A DNA stretch of 36,709 nucleotides, taken from NCBI GenBank assembly GCA_029976075.1, contig JARKNW010000025.1, forward strand, positions 1-36,709, in the 5' to 3' direction. Below, one piece after another: positions 32,804 through 36,709 of this stretch. The DNA is from Pleomorphomonas sp. GTDB taxonomy: Bacteria > Pseudomonadota > Alphaproteobacteria > Rhizobiales > Pleomorphomonadaceae. The position numbers and the translations under genes are program-made. Below the pieces are notes generated by a model, which searched no databases, was not told the DNA's origin, and saw only the letters and a program-made list of their open reading frames with translations. Every line of letters begins with the position of its first letter. Position 1 is the first letter of the stretch.

Positions 32804-33304
32804 TCAGGCGGATGGATGGATTTCGATCCGCTTGCTCGCCTTTGGCTGATCGGGCGAACGCGGCACCATCACCTTCAGGACACCCTTGTCGAAGTCGGCC
32901 GTGATCTTGTCGCGGTCCGGCGTGAACGGCAGGGTGAAGGCCCGCATGTAGGTGCCGGTCGACCGTTCGGTCAGGTGATAGCGGCGCTTGTCGTCCTTTT
33001 CCTCGCGGTCGGACTTGCGTTCCGCCTTGAGGGTGAGGACGTCGTCATCCAGCTCCAGCTCGATCGCCTTGGGATCGATGCCCGGCAGTTCGGCCGTCAT
33101 CTCGAGGCCAGCCTCTGTCTCGGCGATGTCGACGCGCGGGCTCAGGAAGGTCTCGCCGCTTCCGGCAAGCGTTGGCAGACCCCAGCCGCGGGTGAAGCTG
33201 TCGAAAAGCTGGTCCATCTCGCGGCGCAGCGACAGGAACGGATCCTCGTGCGAGCGGGAGGGAGCCGAGCCGCGCCCAAAGGGCATCAGGGATTTCTTGT
33301 CCAT
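32804..33304 (-). CDS. Hsp20 family small heat-shock protein
   Basis: A 166-residue chaperone that holds unfolding proteins. The alpha-crystallin domain spans about 53-150, with PRVDIAETEAGLEMTAELPG, the DDVLTLKAERK strand and the closing GVLKVMVPRS; the C-terminal I-x-I-type tail reads RIEIHPSA. The N-terminal arm begins MDKKSLMPFGRGSAPSRSHE and continues DPFLSLRREMDQLFDSF, typical of proteobacterial class A/B members. GAGGAG lies 6 bases before the ATG. A heat-shock-type promoter is visible upstream. Confidence 0.94.
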   Translation of the reverse strand: MDKKSLMPFGRGSAPSRSHEDPFLSLRREMDQLFDSFTRGWGLPTLAGSGETFLSPRVDIAETEAGLEMTAELPGIDPKAIELELDDDVLTLKAERKSDREEKDDKRRYHLTERSTGTYMRAFTLPFTPDRDKITADFDKGVLKVMVPRSPDQPKASKRIEIHPSA

Positions 33305-33397
33305 GGCTAACTCCTCGTGTCTCGCGGAGCCCCCAGGACCAATGTCTCACGAACGCCTCATCGGCATCCGCTTGGGGACCCCGTAACGTGGCTCCTC

Positions 33398-33428
33398 ATA
33401 TATGGGGAGCCGGAGCTGGCTGTTGAAG
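33398..33428 (-). promoter_or_regulatory. Sigma32-like promoter of hsp20
   Basis: On the minus strand CTTCAAC (33428-33422), 14 bases, CCCCATATAT (33407-33398). The -10 fits the heat-shock consensus CCCCATNT; the -35 differs from CTTGAAA in two positions. The leader to the start codon is about 85 bases, and GGCTCC early in its last hairpin can pair with the ribosome site GGAG and with AGCC next to the ATG. Confidence 0.5.
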
Positions 33429-33466
33429 GGGGTGACATCCCCGATCGCCTCAAGAAGCCGTCGGCC

Positions 33467-33937
33467 TCAGAGGTGGCCGTCGACCTCGACGATGGCGTCC
33501 ACTTCGACGCCCGCCCCGAAGGGCAGCGACGGGCAGGCGACCGCCGACCGCGCATGCCGGCCAGCGTCGCCGAACACCTCGACGAACAGGTCGGAGGCGC
33601 CGTTGATCACCTTGGGCTGGTCGACGAACGAGGGAAGGCTGTTGACGAAGCCGCCCAGGCGAACGATGCGCCGCACCCGGGCGAGATCGCCGATCGCCGC
33701 CTTGATCTGGACCATCAGGTTGATGGCGCACAGCCTCGCCCCGGCATAGCCCGCTTCGATGGTGAGCTCGTCGCCGAGCTTGCCGACGCAGGCCAGCTTG
33801 CCGTCCTTCATCGGCAGCTGGCCGGAAAGGTAGAGCAGATTGCCGCTTGCGACATAGGGCAGGTAGTTGGCGGCGGGCAGCGTTGCTTCGGGCAGGACGA
33901 TGTTGAGCGCGGCGAGGCGCCGTTCGATCTCCGTCAT
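33467..33937 (-). CDS. RidA/YjgF family enamine deaminase
   Basis: A 156-residue RidA-like protein of the longer YjgF subgroup. Family features are the opening YLPYVASGNLLYLSGQLP, GDLARVRRIVRLGGFVNS and the R of GRHARSAVACPSLPFGAGVEVDAIVEV (split near the middle), which corresponds to the substrate-binding arginine of RidA. These proteins hydrolyse reactive enamines such as 2-aminoacrylate released by PLP enzymes. It lies downstream of an amino-acid permease and a lyase of exactly that type, which makes the pairing meaningful. A stable hairpin separates it from the permease. Confidence 0.92.
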   Translation of the reverse strand: MTEIERRLAALNIVLPEATLPAANYLPYVASGNLLYLSGQLPMKDGKLACVGKLGDELTIEAGYAGARLCAINLMVQIKAAIGDLARVRRIVRLGGFVNSLPSFVDQPKVINGASDLFVEVFGDAGRHARSAVACPSLPFGAGVEVDAIVEVDGHL

Positions 33938-33968
33938 CGCGGATCTCCTTGAAAGTCGATGGGAGGAA

Positions 33969-34003
33969 GCCGTCGGGTCTCGTTTGGATCAAGGCCCGAC
34001 GGC
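33969..34003 (-). terminator. Strong hairpin between the permease gene and ridA
   Basis: GCCGTCGGG (33969-33977) pairs perfectly with CCCGACGGC (33995-34003) across a 17-base loop, 7 bases after the permease stop. On the minus strand it is followed by TTCCTCCC, so it may terminate or attenuate transcription into ridA. Confidence 0.5.
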
Positions 34004-34010
34004 GCGTGCC

Positions 34011-35411
34011 TCAGGCCGGCAGCTTGCCTGCGGCCCTGAGGCCGACGCGGCTGTTGCGAGCTCCGTAGACCACGTAGATGCCGAGGCCGATCACGCTCCA
34101 GACCGCGAAGCGGATCCAGGTGGCGGCCGGCAGGCCGGACATGATGTAGAGGCTCGACAGCATGGCCAGCGGCACCACGATGCCGACGGCCGGGCAGCGG
34201 AAGGGCCGCTTCATGTCGGGGCGGGTCTTGCGCAGCACCAGGACGCAGGCGGTGGTCACCGTGAAGGCGAACAGCGTGCCGATGTTGCACATCTCGGCGA
34301 CGAGGCCGATGGGCGTGAAGCCGGCGATCGCCGCCACGGTGAGGCCGACGATCACGGTGATGACGTGCGGCGTGCCGAACTTCGGGTGGACCTTGCAGAG
34401 CTCGGCGGGGATCAGCCCGTCACGCGACATGGCGAAGAAGGCGCGCGTCTGGGCGTAGATCATCACCAGGCAGACGGTGGTCAGGCCGGCGATCGCCCCG
34501 GTGCCGATGACGGCCGAGCCGAAGTTGTAGCCGAGCTTGCGCAGGGCATAGGTGACCGGTTCGGCGTTGTTCAGCTCGGTGTAGGGCACGACGCCGGTGA
34601 GCACGCAGGACACGGCGACGTAGAGGACCGTGCAGACCAGCAGTGACAGGATGATGCCGACCGGCATGTCGCGCTGCGGGTTCTTGGTCTCCTCGGCGGC
34701 GGTGGCCAGCGAGTCGACGCCGAGGTAGGCGAAGAAGATGATCGACGCACCGGCGGAGATGCCGGCGATGCCGTAGGGCAGGAACGGCGACCAGTTGGCG
34801 ACGTCGACCTTGGGTCCGGCGAGGAGCAGGAACAGGAAGATGGCGGCGAGCTTGACGCCGACCAGCCAGCGGTTGACCGTGGCGCTTTCCTTGATGCCGC
34901 GCACCAGCATGAAGGTGATGAACAGCACGATCAGCACGGCCGGCAGGTTGATGATGCCGCCGTCATAGGGAACCGCGGTGATGGCACGAGGCAGTTCGAT
35001 GCCGGCCGATTTCAGGATGCCGACGAAGTAGGCCGACCAGCCGCCGGCGACGGCGCTGGCGCCGACCGAGTATTCGAGAATGAGGTTCCAGCCCACCAGC
35101 CAGGCTAGAAGTTCGCCTCCGGCGACGTAGGTGTAGGTGTAGGCGCTGCCGGCGGCCGGGATGGACGATGCCAGTTCCGAATAGGCAAGGCAGATGAAGA
35201 TGCAGGCGAGCGAAGACAGCGCAAACGACAGCATGATGCCGGGGCCGGCGAAGTTCGCCGCCGCCACGCCGGTCAGCACGAAGATGCCGGTGCCGATGAT
35301 GACGCCGACGCCCATCAGCACGATGTCGGTGACGCCCAGCGCCCGCTTCAGCGAATGGTTCTCCACCTCCTTGTGCAAGAGGCCGATGTCCTTGGTACGG
35401 AATATGTTCAT
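34011..35411 (-). CDS. APC-family amino acid permease (CAT type)
   Basis: A 466-residue inner-membrane transporter with 12 predicted helices. The unwound helix 1 motif is GVGVIIGTGIFVLTG (about 34-48), and helix 6 contains IIFFAYLGVDSLATAAEETKNPQRDMP split across the classic F-x-G-x-(E/D) region. It resembles YfnA/cationic amino-acid transporters. The start is the ATG at 35411, with GGAGGAA 4 bases upstream; longer in-frame readings are basic and lack a ribosome site. Placed after a tyrosine phenol-lyase-like gene it may import tyrosine or a related amino acid (inference). Confidence 0.93.
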   Translation of the reverse strand: MNIFRTKDIGLLHKEVENHSLKRALGVTDIVLMGVGVIIGTGIFVLTGVAAANFAGPGIMLSFALSSLACIFICLAYSELASSIPAAGSAYTYTYVAGGELLAWLVGWNLILEYSVGASAVAGGWSAYFVGILKSAGIELPRAITAVPYDGGIINLPAVLIVLFITFMLVRGIKESATVNRWLVGVKLAAIFLFLLLAGPKVDVANWSPFLPYGIAGISAGASIIFFAYLGVDSLATAAEETKNPQRDMPVGIILSLLVCTVLYVAVSCVLTGVVPYTELNNAEPVTYALRKLGYNFGSAVIGTGAIAGLTTVCLVMIYAQTRAFFAMSRDGLIPAELCKVHPKFGTPHVITVIVGLTVAAIAGFTPIGLVAEMCNIGTLFAFTVTTACVLVLRKTRPDMKRPFRCPAVGIVVPLAMLSSLYIMSGLPAATWIRFAVWSVIGLGIYVVYGARNSRVGLRAAGKLPA

Positions 35412-35545
35412 GGTTCCTCCCGATGGCACGGTGCCGCCCGTCCTCTTCGAGCGGCGAATGCCTTTTGTTTGTCGTCGTCGATAAGCGGATCCTTTTCTCG
35501 CCCGCCGCCGATCGCGCGGGCTATCCGTGAATCCCAATAGAGAAA

Positions 35546-35573
35546 GCCCGGAAGGAGAATTCCCCTTCCGGGC
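35546..35573 (-). terminator. Rho-independent terminator of the lyase gene
   Basis: GCCCGGAAGG (35546-35555) and CCTTCCGGGC (35564-35573) form a perfect 10-bp stem with an 8-base loop. On the minus strand, TTTCT follows. It begins 7 bases after the lyase stop codon, so the permease gene probably needs its own promoter or read-through. Confidence 0.8.
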
Positions 35574-35580
35574 GCGGTGG

Positions 35581-36709
<1,129 letters not shown>

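Overview
The window is about 36.7 kb of GC-rich (roughly 65 % by eye), gene-dense bacterial DNA. It reads as an alphaproteobacterial chromosome, most likely Hyphomicrobiales (Rhizobiales); that placement is an inference. It rests on an RpoE/ChrR photo-oxidative-stress module with its fatty-acid genes, EcfG-like stress promoters, a NodT/EmrA/EmrB efflux operon and the general look of the proteins. Genus is not assigned. No transposase, phage gene, CRISPR array or integron was seen.

Layout. (1) 135-5824: an OmpR/QseC-type two-component system followed by a periplasmic DUF2271 protein, a PepSY membrane protein fused to flavodoxin and ferredoxin-NADP-reductase-like domains, and an ApbE flavin transferase. 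Together they look like a module that passes NADPH electrons across the inner membrane to a flavinylated periplasmic protein. (2) 6143-8317: an inner-membrane diguanylate cyclase behind an AT-rich leader, then queF. (3) 8419-15295: a second two-component system converging on a tightly overlapping minus-strand operon. That operon holds a thermostable-hemolysin (delta-VPH) family protein, an acyl-AMP ligase, a heme-oxygenase-like diiron enzyme, an SDR, a periplasmic TPR protein and a methyltransferase. It looks like an uncharacterised small-molecule or lipid pathway and is the best candidate here for an undescribed system. (4) 15513-21272: a group III truncated hemoglobin, then a TetR repressor divergent from a tripartite drug-efflux operon that ends in an unknown 116-residue protein. 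(5) 21326-22514: two divergent genes with facing EcfG-type promoters. (6) 22625-28577: a compact RpoE-ChrR regulon, with DUF2177, DUF1295, chrR and rpoE facing an FAD oxidoreductase, DUF1365 and CFA-synthase operon. RpoE-type promoters can be read on both sides. (7) 28593-33304: a methyltransferase, opgD, a CAT-anticodon tRNA with a clear sigma70 promoter, a lytic transglycosylase cut short by an in-frame TGA, and an Hsp20. (8) 33467-36709: RidA, an amino-acid permease and a tyrosine phenol-lyase-like C-terminal part.

Two anomalies stand out. At the right edge the lyase is fused in frame to the start of an HrpA-type DEAH helicase, exactly at a shared I-I-D-E-A-H segment; this is either an assembly chimera or a real recombination. 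The lytic transglycosylase ends at a TGA (32661-32663), after which 21 more codons complete its peptidoglycan-binding domain.

Regulation can be read at several points: 11-bp-spaced CTGT(C/A)AG direct repeats in front of both the DUF2271 operon and the hemolysin/ligase operon, a perfect 17-bp TetR palindrome, and the RpoE-type and EcfG-type promoters. All family assignments come from recognised motifs; no database search was run.
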